DNA from: Parasponia andersonii
Taxonomy: Eukaryota; Streptophyta; Magnoliopsida; Rosales; Cannabaceae
Reading direction: 5' to 3'
NCBI GenBank assembly: GCA_002914805.1
Contig: JXTB01000001.1
Coordinates: forward strand, 1,845,124 to 1,909,123
Length of the DNA: 64,000 nucleotides
The notes beneath the pieces are model-generated. The model saw only the letters and a list, made by a program, of their open reading frames with translations, was not told the DNA's origin and ran no database searches. Numbering within the stretch: position 1 is the first letter of the stretch; each line of letters starts with the position of its first letter. Shown one piece after another: positions 24,080-37,170 of the stretch. The position numbers and the translations under genes were made by a program.

Positions 24080-27000
24080 ACAAAAATTGTGGCAAAATTC
24101 GATATTGAGAAGTTTAATAGGAGCAATTTCTCTTTGTGGAAAATGAAGATAAAGACAATCTTGAGAAAAGATAATTGCCTAGCAGTAATTGAGGAAAAGC
24201 CTGCTGAGATTACTGAGGATAAAAGGCGGGACGAGATGGATAGCAATGCTGTCGCTAACTTATATCTAGCGCTAGCAGATAGAGTCCTGTCGAGCATTGA
24301 GGAGAAGAAGTCAGCCAAGGAGATATGGGATATACTGACAAAGTAGTATCAGGCCAAGTCGCTTCACAACAAAATTTTCTTGAAGAGAAGGCTTTATACC
24401 CTTCGAATAGCGGAATTAACAACAGTGACCGACCACATCAACACCCTCAATACTCTATTCTCACAGCTCACAATAATGGAGTATAAAATAGAGGATAATG
24501 AATGTGCAGAAATCTTACTTCAGAGTCTACCTGATTCGTATGATCAACTCATCATAAATGTGACTAGCAATGCTACAACTCTAGTTTTCAACGATCTTAC
24601 AGCTGTTGTTCTCGAAGAAGAAAATCGGCGTAAGAACAAGGAAGACAGATTAGTAAGTTCACAGCAAGTAGAGGCTTTGACAATGAGAGAAAGATCAACA
24701 GAACGTGGCCCCAGTGGGAGTCAGAGTCATGGTAGATCAAAGTCAAGAAATAAGAAGAATATCAAGTGTTATCACTGTGGCAAGAAAGGGCACGTCAAAA
24801 GGGAGTGTTGGCAACTCAAGAAGAATGGAGATTCCAGAGGGAAAGACCCCGAGTCATCAAATGCACAGGGGAATGTTGTAAATACTTCAGATGATGGAGA
24901 AATCCTGTATAGTGAAGCAGCAACAATTTCTAAGGACAGACGACAGCTCACTAATGTTTGTTTAGTGGATTCGGGAGCAACATGACATATGACTTCTCAC
25001 AGAGAATGGTTTCACACATATAAACCTGTCTCTGGAGGATCTGTATTCATGGGTAATGATCATGCCTTAGAGATCACTGGGATTAGTACTATCAAGATAA
25101 AGATGTACGATGGCACTATTTGTACTATTCAAGAGGTGTGACATGTGAACGGCCAGAAGAAAAATCTATTATCTTTAGGACAGTTAGATAACCTTGGTTG
25201 CAAAACTCATGTCGAGAATGAGATCATGAAAATTATGAAGGGTGCGCTTGTAGTGATGAAGGCGGAGAAAATTGCAGTAAATGAGATATACTGATGGAAG
25301 CTGAGGCATCAGTTGCTTTAACAAATTCTGGAGAAGAATCAACGATGATGTGGAATCGTAAGCTTGGCCATATGTCAGAACGAGGCTTGAAGATTCTCTT
25401 TGAACGGAGGTTGCTTCCTGGTCTCACAAAGGTATCTTTACCCTTTTGTGAGTATTGTGTCACAAGCAAGCAACATAGATTAAAGTTTAGCACATCCAGT
25501 TCCAGAAGTAAAAAAGTTCTAGACTTGGTTCACTCTAATATTTGGCAAGCACCAGTAATGTCCTTAGGAGGAGCTAGATACTTTGTATCTTTTATTGATG
25601 ATCACTCCAAGAGATGTTGAGTGTATCCTATCAAGAGGAAGGCATATGTGATTTCAGCCTTCAAAATATTCAAAGCACGGATAGAACTTGAATTTGGAGA
25701 AAAGATCAAGTGTTTAAGGACGGATAATGGAGGAGAATATACAAGCAATGAATTTGATAACTTCTGTTAACAATAAGGTATCAAGAGGCAGTTCACAGTG
25801 GCGTACACTCCTCAACAAAATAGAGTGGCAGAGCAGATGAACAGAACTTTATTGGAAAGAAGAAGAGCAATGTTGAAAACTACAGGTCTACCCAAGACAT
25901 TCTGGGCAAAAGCAGTCAAAACCGCCTGTTATTTGATTAATCGATCTCCATCAACAGTGATTGATCTAAAGACACTGATGGAGATATGGACTGGTAAGCC
26001 AACTGATTATTCTCGCTTACATATGTTTGGATGTCCTGTGTACGTGATGTACAACGCTCAAGAAATCACAAAACTGGATTCAAAGTCCAGAAGTTGTGTA
26101 CTCTTGGGATATGCTAAAGGAGTCAAAGGATATCGCTTATAGGATCCCACTACCCATAAGGTTGTCATCAGCAGAGATGTGATATTTGCAGAGAATAAAC
26201 TACAAGAGAAGGGAGACGATAGCAGACCAGAAACTACTACAGTTCAGGTAAAAAAAAAACACTGAAGATTCAGATTCTTCTGAAGTAGCACCAGAGTACG
26301 AAGTAGAAGAACCAATCGAGGAAGAGGCTTCTGAAATTTTTCAGTCAACTCGTGAGAGAAGAACACCGACATGGCACTCGGATTATATCACTGAGAGCAA
26401 TATTGCATACTTTTTTTTAACAGAGGATGGAGAGCCAACAACTTTCCATGAGGCTACCAAAAGCCCGGATGTATCCTTATGGATGATAGCAATGCAAGAA
26501 GAGATTGAAGCCGTCACAAAAACAAGACATGGGATCTTGTTTTACTACCACAAAGAAGGAAAGCTATTGGCAACAAATTGGTCTACAATATCAAGTGTGA
26601 TAGCAATGATCAAGTAGAGTGGTATCGTGCGAGATTGGTGGTAAAAGGATATGCTCAGAAAGAAGGTATTGACTTCAATGAGATATTTTCACCTGTAGTT
26701 TGACTGATAACAGTTAGATTTGTTCTGGCGATGTGTGTTACGTTTGACCTACATCTAGAGTCGTTAGATGTGAAAACTACTTTTCTTCATGGAGAACTTG
26801 AAGAAGAGATTTATATGCTCCAACCAGAAGGTTTTGCTGAAACAGGCAAGGAGAACTTGGTTTACAGGTTGAACAAATCTCTATAGGGTCTCAAACAGGC
26901 ACTGAGGTATTGGTATAAAAGATTTGATTCCTTTATCATAAGCCTTGGGTACAACAGACTCAGTTCAGACTATTGCACATACTTCAGGAGATTTGATGAA

Positions 27001-27990
27001 GATAATGACTTTATTATTTTATTATTGTACGAGGATGACATGTTGGTAGCGAGCCCCAACAAAGGTAGAATCTAAGAATTGAATGCACAATTAGCTAGGG
27101 AATTTGATATGAAGGACTTGGGACCAGAAAACAAGATTCTAGGGATGCAAATTCACCGAAATAGAGGTAATAGGAAGATTCGGCTTTCTCAGAAGAGTTA
27201 TTTGAAGAAAATCTTGCGCCGCTTCAATATGCGAGATTGTAAGCCGATTTCTACCCTACTTCTTGTTAACTTTAAGTTATCCTCTGGGATGTGTCCTAGT
27301 GAAGCAGAGAGGATGGAGATATCTCGAGTACTGTATGCATCGGCAGTGGGAAACCTAATGTTCACTATGATATGTACAAGGCCAGACATTGCACAAGTAG
27401 TGGGAGCGGTTAGTCGATATATGGCGAATCCTGGTGGAGAGCATTGGAATTCTGTAAAGAGATTTCTGAGATACATCAAAGGAACCTCAGATGCTGCATT
27501 ATATTACGGAGAATCAGAATTTACTGTCAGAGGATATGTTGATTCAGATTTTGTAGGTGATCTTGACAAACGAAAATCTACTACAGGCTATGTGTTTACT
27601 CTTGCAAAAGGAACTATAAGCTGGGTTTCAAAACTGCAAACTGTTGTGGCTTTATCTACAATAGAAGCAGAATACATGGCAACTACACAAGCTTATAAAG
27701 AGGCTATTTAGATTCAAAGGTTATTAAAGGAGCTCGGGCACAAACAAGAAAAGATTCCTCTATTTTGTGATAGTCAGAATGCCTTGCACATTGCAAGGAA
27801 TCCAGCCTTTCATTTCAGGACAAAGCACATTGGCATTCAATATCACTTTGTTCGAGAAATAGTAGAAGATGGAAGTATGGACATGAAGAAGATTCACACA
27901 AAGGAAAACCTAGCAAATGCTTTAACCAAACCAATCAACACTGACAAGTTCCAATGTTGTAGATCCTTATATGGCCTAGCAGAAATATAA
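24080..27990 (+). pseudogene. Copia gag-pol, inactivated
   Basis: Domains are in Copia order. Gag is from about 24089, with zinc knuckle CYHCGKKGHVKREC near 24768-24810. Protease follows with VDSGAT near 24965. GAG-pre-integrase has MMWNRKLGHMSERG (25345-25390). Integrase has TDNGGEY near 25721 and AYTPQQNRVAE (25804). Reverse transcriptase includes FLHGELEEEIYM (26785), and the active-site YVDD is replaced by YEDD (27028-27039). RNase H has KSTTGYVF (27571) and SWVSKLQTVVALST. Many stops and frameshifts occur. At least five stops (24983, 25139, 25618, 26140, 27709) replace a tryptophan by TGG to TGA or TAG. The loss of YVDD would itself disable the enzyme. Confidence 0.92.
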
Positions 27991-28075
27991 GCAGTATGAA
28001 GAATTGACAAGAGAAGAAAAGAGAGATTCATCAAGTGTGAAGACATGATTAAAATCAAGTCTTCAAGTGGGAGAA

Positions 28076-28661
28076 TATTAAACAAATCAACAATTGCAGC
28101 TCATCAACCAGCTGCAATAGGAACAGTGAAAAGGCAGCCGCAATAGGAATATTAAAAAAGAAAGCCGCAATAGGAATAGTAAAAAAGGGCAGCCGTAATA
28201 GGAATAGTAAAATGGGCAACCACAATAGCAATAGTGAAAAGAGCAGCCGTAATAGTAATAGTAAAAGATGGTGTTCACACCACCTTTCAAGTTCTATAAA
28301 TACGGAGGGCTTCATCACTTGTTTATATCCCATTCTAAATCCTCTTTCATTCTAAGAGAGAATTCAAGCCTAGGAATTCCTCTTAGTGTCCCACTTGTTT
28401 TCTCCTAAATTATTTAGAGAGAGTGTTTTCTCCTATTTCAAGAGAAAGATATTCATTTGTTCTCTCCTTGTATTTAGAGAAAAGTGAGTTGTAATCTCCT
28501 TTTCACAGTGAAATTCTTCACAGCCTTATCCGTGGACGTAGCCTAAATTGGGTGAACTACGTTAATTCTTTTATGTGCCTTATTTTTTTCATTTTACCCA
28601 AATTTTCTCAACTCGTATTTTAGCTATGTGTTATCGCTTCCGCAAAGCCGATCTCCTAACA
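28076..28661 (+). repeat. 3' LTR of the Copia element
   Basis: Matches the 5' LTR across its length, with the start mutated from TGTTG to TATTA and the end CTCCTAACA. It is followed by the second TTTGC target copy. Confidence 0.9.
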
Positions 28662-29639
28662 TTTGCTTTCCCGGAAATGCTTGAGAGGCTTTTGCACTTA
28701 CCATGAAGAGTACTTTAATAACTCATCTTCAGAGGACTTTCTAGCATCAGAAACCTTTACATTCGAATCAAATTCAAGTAGCACTACTCATCAGAAAGAG
28801 ACTATCCAAAACATCATTTTCGGGTGTGGTTTTGATCAAACCAACATGGACACTTACGGTGATGAAGGCAACATCGCTGGCATGTTAGCTTTGGGATGGG
28901 AATCACACTGTCTATTCAACCAATTAGGCTCACGAGCTCAAGGTTGTTTCTCATATTGCCTCTAAGTACTGGAAATCAACAATCACATTCAAAACACGTT
29001 ACTCCAATTTGGCCCGGATATTCCCAACAAATCACTGAGTTTGGCCAAAACCACAGATTTGCTCAAATTCAATACTCTTGATCATGCTTACTTTGTCAAC
29101 TTGCTAGACATTAGTACCGCCAGCTCGCAACTTCGCATCCTGTTGAAGTATTTCTCCAGGAGAAGCCGAAATAATCGTAGCGGAACTGTCATCGACTCGG
29201 GAAGCTCCTACACAATGATAGTTAAACCGGCATATGATCTTTTAGGACAGGCCATGGCTAACTACTTGTCTAGAGTAGTTCCTGGTTTGACAAGGGTTGA
29301 GATGCCAGGGGCTTTTAGATTGTTCTACCAAAGGATAAGAGGAGGAGGAGAAGGGTTTAGTAATCTTCCAAATGTTAGGTTTCATTTGAGTCCTTTCCAA
29401 GAGGCTGAACTTCGGGTGCAGACTCAGGGTGCATTCTGTGTGTCCGGAACCCGGAGAGAGTATTTTTGCTTGGCGGTCTTGCGTTCTCTGCTTCCTTATG
29501 AACATGGTCGCTTGAAAATTATAGGTGCGTGCAATAAACGAATCACTGGTTCATCTTTGATGTTTCCAGAAAGAAACTGATTTTTGGTCAAGAGGATTGT
29601 ACTCCAAATGCATGAATATAATATGTACACGGTTGCCAA

Positions 29640-29798
29640 TTTAGTAGATATTTTTTTTTAATATGATCCAACGGCTAATGAAGTTTATAAAAAAACGTGT
29701 ATCATTAATTTTTTTTATTATTTTTAATATAAAAAAATTTTTATTATTCAAAATGATACCTATGTGTAGATAAAAAAAATACATATTGAATTGGTGTT

Positions 29799-29829
<31 letters not shown>

Positions 29830-30885
29830 AGTCTATTTTGATTATAAGAGATCAAAACCATGACATGTAATTAATAATAAATAAATGCCTTAAATTATAT
29901 ATTAAGCTTGTTGTGTATATAAGATTGCTTGTATATTTTTTAATTATTTGTCTGATTTGATTTTTGTTTCTTATTCTGCCGCTAGAAAACAAGATAGATC
30001 TGTTTTCTCAAAAAAAAAAAAAAAATCTAATTCTTGCTTTGCAATGGGAACATGCCAACATTTCATTTCATTTAATTTTTTTTTTCAAAAGCGAAATGAA
30101 TTATATATAAAAAAAAAATGAATTAGGGTGAAAATATTATCAAGATGTTATTTAGGAAACTTTTTATGATCCATTTTACTTTTAAAAATAAAATATCAAC
30201 TGACATAAAAGATAGTTAATGATACAATATTAGCACATTTTAAAGTTAGGAACTAAAACCAAATTATCTATAGACCCTATAACTCAAGATTCAAAAATAA
30301 AAATAACCTAAAAAATAAAATAATATAAACAAACAATGTTTTTTATTTTGGTGTTACTTCATTTGATTTGGAAAGAAAATTTCAGATTATTTCATCCACT
30401 AACTCTCAAAATGTTCTTGGACTAAGTGGCATCTGAATTATATTTTCTCTCTATTAAAAAATACCGTTATAAATCAAGTGCCAAAACTAATATTAAAAAT
30501 AATTAAAAAAATCCTCAATATAGTAAAATGGGACATTTAATTAGGTGGATGACTAATTTTTTAATTTGGTTTAAGTAGATGTTAATATTTTAAAAATTAT
30601 AGCTAAATGTCTATTTTTTTTTTAAACTTTAATTTTAGAATATGTTGTTTTTTTATTTTTGTCATTGAATGAGTTAGATATTTAGCTATAAACTTTTGTA
30701 TTTGATAATATACTAAGTTTTAGGCCAAAAAATGTTCAAATAACTAATTAGCCTTTATAATTTTCAAGGCCAAATATAAGACAAGACCATAGTTTATGTT
30801 CTAGAATGTGATATATGCATTAGCCAAAATAAGATTAACCTTCTAATTGGATGGCCAAAAATGAAAAGAACCCAATTATTTATTT
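29640..30885. other. AT-rich intergenic DNA, no gene seen
   Basis: Contains a TA microsatellite near 29800-29824 and several poly-A/T runs. No coding or structural RNA signal was recognised. Confidence 0.5.
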
Positions 30886-32937
30886 GGACAAAAGACCCTA
30901 TAGCTGCCTCACTTTGTTGAGAATTGGCTTTTACACCATGAGTTTTGAAATTTGTCCCAAATACCCTCAAAATTACTTTAAATTACTTTTGTAGATGCTA
31001 AATTCTTTAATTACTTGATAAGGGCCAATCAACATTGGAGTCACTACAACTAAAAAGATCTACTAAAATTTTCTAGACCGCTGAGGTATCAGCAAAAAAG
31101 AGACTTTAACGTTCAAATAAAAAAAGTGTACGATGAATAAAATTGAAGAAATCATCATATATTTATAGGCTTAAAAGTAGGAATCTTTGTATTGTAAAAC
31201 TCTTAATAATTAGAAAAAAAATATTAGAAAAATAAGTGACCAGATCGGATTTGGATACTTACCCATTCTTTCCATTCAATTAAAGATTCTAACTAGTAAG
31301 ATAACTAGATTAGAATACGATAACTAGATTAGAATACCTACTTACTTGGAAGATATCAGGAAGATTGAAATAGAGTCATCTTGATTAAGATTTCATATAA
31401 AAATTACCTTATCCAAGCCATTTAACTATGTATTTGTATGGCTGAGTCGAGTTGACACTTGCTTAAATGGCTAAAACCTCTTAAAAACCTCCACAAATTG
31501 GACTCCTTAGAACCCGGGATGATTAAAGTCTACCATTTATAAATTGAGCTACCATATATTCCCTTTTTTAGCAAATCCACACACATTCCTTTTATACACC
31601 TTTTCGTAGCCAATCATCCTTAAATAGGGCGAGTGAAATCAAGCCATCCCTAATTAGGATAACTCGAATCTACCATCACTTTCAAATATACCCAACTAGT
31701 TTTTTTCTAGTTAAAAAAGATACGTCAAAGCCAAAATTGAGAGGATCAAAATTCAATCCTAACAATCAGCTCTTCACTCCTCAGTTGAGTTTACTTGAAC
31801 TTAAGGAGTAATATTTCTTTCCGCTTCAAATTCTAGTCCGTTTTTTCTCTTCATGCAGAAGGTAAATCACCTATTGAATTTCTTGGTCACTTGGAATTCA
31901 AAATTTACTACTTCCAACAAGATATCATAATTATTTGAATATTGAAAAACATAATTCCTCCTCTTCTTCTTCCTTTTTAAAATTTCAAATTCAAATCGTC
32001 AAAATCTGAAATTTCAAATTCAAATCTTCAAAATCTCTCTCATCAATTTCAGATATTATCTCTTAAAATTGGAATCTGACCTATGAGTTTTCACATTTGT
32101 TATAAAATCATAATTAATTACTTACTAATTACCTAGCAAATCCTCCTTAATTGCTCACCAAATCCACCTCAATTACTATTTGTCAATTACTATTCTAAGT
32201 TAAGCGTGAATCTATCCCACTACTTGAGTCATATTTATATGTATCTAACAATTAATTATATAATCCCACTAATTTTGAAATATGATCCCCCATTTTCCTC
32301 TCAATTTCGAAATTCAAATAGTCACTCTCCCTCTTTAAATAGAGTACTATTCTTTCATTCCTCTTTATTTTCATCTTCTCCATCATCTACCTTCCTACAA
32401 AAGCTCTCCATCTTCTCCAAAAATTCTTCTTATTTATTTTTTTTTACTAGCATCTTGGAGATTCAAGTCAACATTCAGGTAAGTTTTGAATGCTTATAAT
32501 GATTCCCTTATGTTTTTCTCTTTATGCTTCTACACTTTGATTCTTCTTTTTTATGCTAGTTTTATATTTTCTTCCATTAAGTAAGATTACTCTCCATTTG
32601 AATGCTTGCTGAATCTTCCCTCTTACATCTTTGAGCTTGCTTTTTGTTTTTCCACAATTAAGACTACTTAATCTTTTCTTTTTCAAATTCTAATTTTTAT
32701 GGTGTTAGATAGTCCTATAAAAATAGACCGTGTTTTATCTAGCTTTAGCAAGTCCAGCTCTAGAAACTTAGAATTTTTAGTGTCAAATAAGAGTATAATC
32801 CATAAAGCACCTACCCATGATGAATCTCAATCTAATCCTAGAAGCACCCCAGCCAAATCTTCAATACTGAATGACACATCTTGGCTGAATCTAAGGGCTA
32901 GCAATTCGTGACACGATATGACAACAAGACTCGAAAC

Positions 32938-34468
32938 TAGTAATGGAAAAATATTTAGTCGTTGGAAATAAACGCCCAACCAAATTAACATTTATAATTT
33001 CCTCCATTTAACTAAACTAACAAATCGAATAAAACCTAGAATTAACTAGTAAAGTAGCCAGAAGGGTCGATCCCTCACAAATTAGATTTTAGATAATTGT
33101 TAAGTGCTAAAATTATCATAATCTAATTTTCTCTTGATATTAAAACTAAATGAATTTAAAAGAAATGAATAGAAGTAAAGATAAAAAGAATAAAACATAA
33201 ATAAAATATGAAATTACTATGCAATGATGTACTAAGGACTTGATTTCTCCTAATTTCTCCTAAATTTGTCAAATTAAGCAATTACTAGCCTAATTCCATT
33301 AAATTTACTAATCAAGGGACCTAATCTAACCTCATTCCCTCTCTCGAGTGCCGAATGAGACAATATGCCTAAGTACTCAAGTTGATATCTTTATCTAATC
33401 CAGATCTCTAAACACTCATTAAGTTTTAGCTCTTAAGAACTTCTTAATTTGATTATCTAGGTGTTGATCTTCTCTTGGTCTCATAACAACCTAAACTATA
33501 TTTCCAATTCTAGTTTATGAAATAAATTTCTCTCAAGTATTAAAATCACAACCTAAGTTCAACTAATTTATTTGCCACATAAATTAGAAGCGATAAGTAA
33601 GGAGAAACATAAATGAATTGATAATATAAAGTAAGCCAACAATTAACAAAATATGCAAAACAAAGTATAAAAAAGGTACATCAAATCCTAAGATAGAGAA
33701 TGAATTCAAGTATAGTAGAATCTATGGTTAATCTCATAAAGAATTTCAAAATTCTAAATAAATTATACAATATACCCAATACAAAATTCAAATTAGATTA
33801 GGGTGAGAAAGAGAAAGAAAAAACTCTTTTGTGGAAGTAGAACTTCAAGCCTTCAATTATTTATGCATCCTCTCCAAATTTTAGTTCTAAAGCTCTCTCT
33901 CTCTCTCTCTCTCTCTCTAGGATTTATCAACTCTTAAAGTTGTATCTCTTCTCCAACTCTCTACAACTTGAAATGGAGGCTAAAATGTGTATTTAAAGTC
34001 ACTAAGATGACTGAAGAAAAGAAAAAATCTAACCATCCATTGATGTTAGATCAAGGGCCAAAAATGGCTCCTAAAGTTGGCAAAAAACGAGTGGACAAAT
34101 GGCTGCAAATTGGAGAAAATATAGCTTGTATGAATGCTAAAAAATGAATTGACATTGATGTGCCCATTTCTGGCACTGTGGTGCCAGCATTTCTAGTGCT
34201 AAGGCATTAGATGCCAATTTTTGGGCACTGTAACACCTAGCTGCTAGTCCAATTAAGCTTTTTAGCTCTCTTTAATGCTCTGAACCTCGTTTCGGCTATT
34301 AACGGCTTCATCAACTTCTTCTTTTTAGTGCTAGATATACACTAAATCTCAATTTCTTATTTTTTATAGCAAAACACAAAATAAATTAAAACAACACAAA
34401 TGCTTGAGAACTTACAATTATTTAAACTTGGACAACACTTGATTTGTGAGTAAAATACACACTCATCA
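32938..34468 (-). repeat. 3' LTR of the gypsy/LARD element
   Basis: On the minus strand it runs from TGATGAGTGTGTATT (34468) to a CATTACTA end. It contains a CT microsatellite (about 33894-33919) and aligns with 37171-38758. A polypurine-type GAGTTTGAGGGTATT precedes it on the minus strand. Confidence 0.85.
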
Positions 34469-36470
34469 AATACCCTCAAACTCAAACATTTGCTTATCCT
34501 CAAGTAAAATTAAAAGAAAAAAGAAAAAAAAAACACAAATCAAGTACTAAAAACACAAACGACAAAATGTGAGTTTTGCATCGAATGAACAACTATGTAA
34601 GTATCTCTAAAATCACAAAATGCTCTAAGTTCAAATGAAAGGCAACCATTGAAAGTATCTAGAATTTTAGTATCAAGTATTGATTTTATTCCACTCAAGA
34701 CCCTCTCGTGAAAGTGTATGCAAAATCAATCTTACTTAACCAAATGAACTCCAGATAAACTAATATGCTTAGGAGACTATAAGTTATCTCTAAATAATGC
34801 AATTTAGAAGTACTATAAGTCCATTTTTCAAGTCACTCTCTACTAATGTAAGTTATAGTGTCATTGAAGATCAAGAAGTCTTTTAAGGGTTGTAGTGTAA
34901 GGTTAGGGTGAAAGGTAGATAAGAAGGATAATTTTCAACGTGGATCACCCTAAGCATGCATCACAACTCAAGGATCTTACATAATTCCTAAGAAAACTCA
35001 CTCAATAAACCCTCCATTGTATTATTTTTCTTCCTTTAATTCTTTTCACAATAAGTTTATTCACTAAAAACACAAAATCAACCATAATCATTTATTCACT
35101 TTTCTTTTTTCTTTTCTTTTTATTTTTTATTTTTCTATAATTTTTTAATATTTTCTTTTCTTTTTTTTTTTTTCCTTTTTTTAAACAAGATATGGATTGT
35201 GATAAAAATAAGAGGAACATAAATCTCACCCCTAAACTTAAAACCAACATTGTTCTCAATATTGAAAAGAATAGAAGATATGCATAATTTGAACCAACTC
35301 TCTCCTTTCTTTTACTGATATTAAACCAATCCACCAACAGTCCTCTAAGAATAACCCAAATGTGTATCTACACTCAATGAATCATATAAGAATGTAATAC
35401 AATCATGCCTATAGGTAATGAATTTACGACATAAGAATTAATTTGATGGTTTGAATGCACTTGTGAAGGTGATGAAGGAAATAGGTCAAATCGGCTCAAG
35501 AGGGGTTAACTAGGGATAAAACTTCCAAGGGTTAGCTCTATAGGCATAAATGATCCAAACAAATGCCTAAATCCTCTCTTCAATAACATTTAAACTAGGA
35601 TTTTGCCTTAAGCAATACTCAAATAGGTTCTAGAGTTGATGAGATGTTGAAGCCTAAGTAATACATATAAGTGTTCTTTAATGCTTAAATTAGACAAGTG
35701 ACCATGATTCATGGTGCTCAAATATAGAGAGTCAAAAGTAAAATTCAACCAATGTAAGTTAAGTACACAAATAATTCAATGAATTGCATTCCAAAAAATT
35801 TATAGAACATTAAGTGACTATAATCATCATCAATATCAGGTCATTTTATCTTATTAAAACTCGCAACTTATTCAAAATAACTAAAGAAAAGCAAGTAAGA
35901 ATATTGATGAAAGACATAAGTCATGGAAGGAAAAGTCAGGGCTACCAATACGTAAACTAAGCCAAAAGCCAACAAATATTTAACCAACAAATGTCCCCAC
36001 CACCAAATACATAATCAATAATATTTAATCCAATTAAGTATAAGAGAGTGAGAAAATTTACCTAGGAGGCGAGACATCTTGCCTCCAAGTATGGTGGCAA
36101 CGATAGTGCTCTAGGCATAGTGGCTCTAACTTGAGGTGGCAGGATATTTCTCCATGTTTCATATCTATATACTCAACTATGTACAAATTGGGAGCTCATC
36201 AAAGATCAGCCTCCGCCCATAGTACGTGTCGTATAACACGATATATGGATCTTAGTTTCGAATGCCCTCAGTCTTGGCAATATATAGCAATGTTAGGCAT
36301 GTACGTTCAACTTGATTCAGCTTCAGCATATGTGCATGGTGGGCTTCAATGACCATTGCTAGAGGCGGTGGAGGAGGTTTTTACCACATAAGATCGTCAT
36401 AAATATGAGCTTTGATAGCCAGTGTTATAATAACTTGGATTTCAAAAGGTTGAGATTCATAAATATTGAC

Positions 36471-36944
36471 TTAAACCTCCTCCTCACTTGGGTAGTCATC
36501 ATCGAACAACCAAAAGATCCTCCTACTTGTGCCTATCTCCTCTCGGTGGCTTTCATAATTGTATATATTTTGTGTGTCTCTTGCCACCGTCTCTACTTTC
36601 TCCAACTTCTTTATATGGAGCCTTGTCTCCTTCAAAAATTGAGCAACTAGCTTTTCAAAGCCGAGAGAAGACTTCACTTGATGATGTAGAGTATCAAACC
36701 ATAGTGCCGAAATTTTGGAATTATCTATCAAATCAAGGTGGCTTAGTGAGTAATTCCAACTCTGATAATCAAAATAGACTATATCTTCTAACAACCAATA
36801 GGCTTCGTCGGTGGATAAATGGTAAAAAGATGCGATACCAATTCCTCTTTCTACCCACTTTCTTGTTTTGGACCATAAATTGTCGAGAAAGTTATGTGGT
36901 TGACACTCCCAAGAGAAGCCATGATTAGGAAAATTGATGAGCAA
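36471..36944 (-). pseudogene. Gypsy gag remnant
   Basis: An open frame of 157 codons resembles the capsid part of Tat/Athila-type gag. It has PNHGFSWECQ, then LDNLWSKTRKWVERG and STDEAYWLLED (compare the family pattern of a short L..TR..VD.A.GG stretch followed by DEAxxLLExIAxNxYQW). No protease, integrase or reverse transcriptase follows. Flanking frames are disrupted. It is part of the non-autonomous element above. Confidence 0.6.
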
Positions 36945-37170
36945 CTCTTTGTATCTCTACCATGCACAATGAAATAGCTCCAAGTCCTATTAAACAAATC
37001 TCAAGAGGATTTATCGATCTACCATCTATAAGTATCTCGCAAAACAAATAATAAGAAAATAGAAGTGAAAAATAAAAAAGGAAAATAAACGCTTAAATTA
37101 AATAAAATTACTTACTTCCGATATCAACAACAATCTAAAAATGCCAATCCCTGGCAATGGCACCAAAATT

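Larger units (their letters stand above)
23389..28661 (+). mobile_element. Ty1/Copia LTR retrotransposon with 5-bp target duplication
   Basis: Two LTRs (23389-23970 and 28076-28661) flank gag-pol. TTTGC at 23384-23388 and 28662-28666 is an exact 5-bp target-site duplication inside a protease pseudogene. The primer-binding site TGGTATCAAAGCC follows the 5' LTR, complementary to initiator methionine tRNA as is usual for Copia. A purine-rich AAGTGGGAGAA tract precedes the 3' LTR. The two LTRs are highly similar but differ by scattered substitutions and small indels in the minisatellite part, so insertion was not very recent. The coding region has many stops. Confidence 0.93.
22867..29625 (+). 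pseudogene. Aspartic protease pseudogene copy D, split by a Copia element
   Basis: The 5' part (22867-23388) has a signal-like start MAKKVALILYFLIMAISLL and the catalytic motif LDTGSSLI followed directly by TGA. Smaller frameshifts occur in the propeptide and after the first active site. The 3' part resumes at 28662 in the HPLC/F-P block and runs to about 29625. It includes FGCGFDQTN, VIDSGSSYT (second catalytic Asp intact) and EYFCLAV. A TAA after CFSYCL (28966) and a shift near 28670 also disable it. A Copia retrotransposon occupies 23389-28661 with TTTGC duplicated on both sides. It is the least decayed C-terminal half of the four copies. Confidence 0.88.

Noticed and set aside
34500-36352. 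Small open frames within the gypsy/LARD interior
   Set aside because: Except for the gag relic, they are low-complexity or lack any recognised motif.
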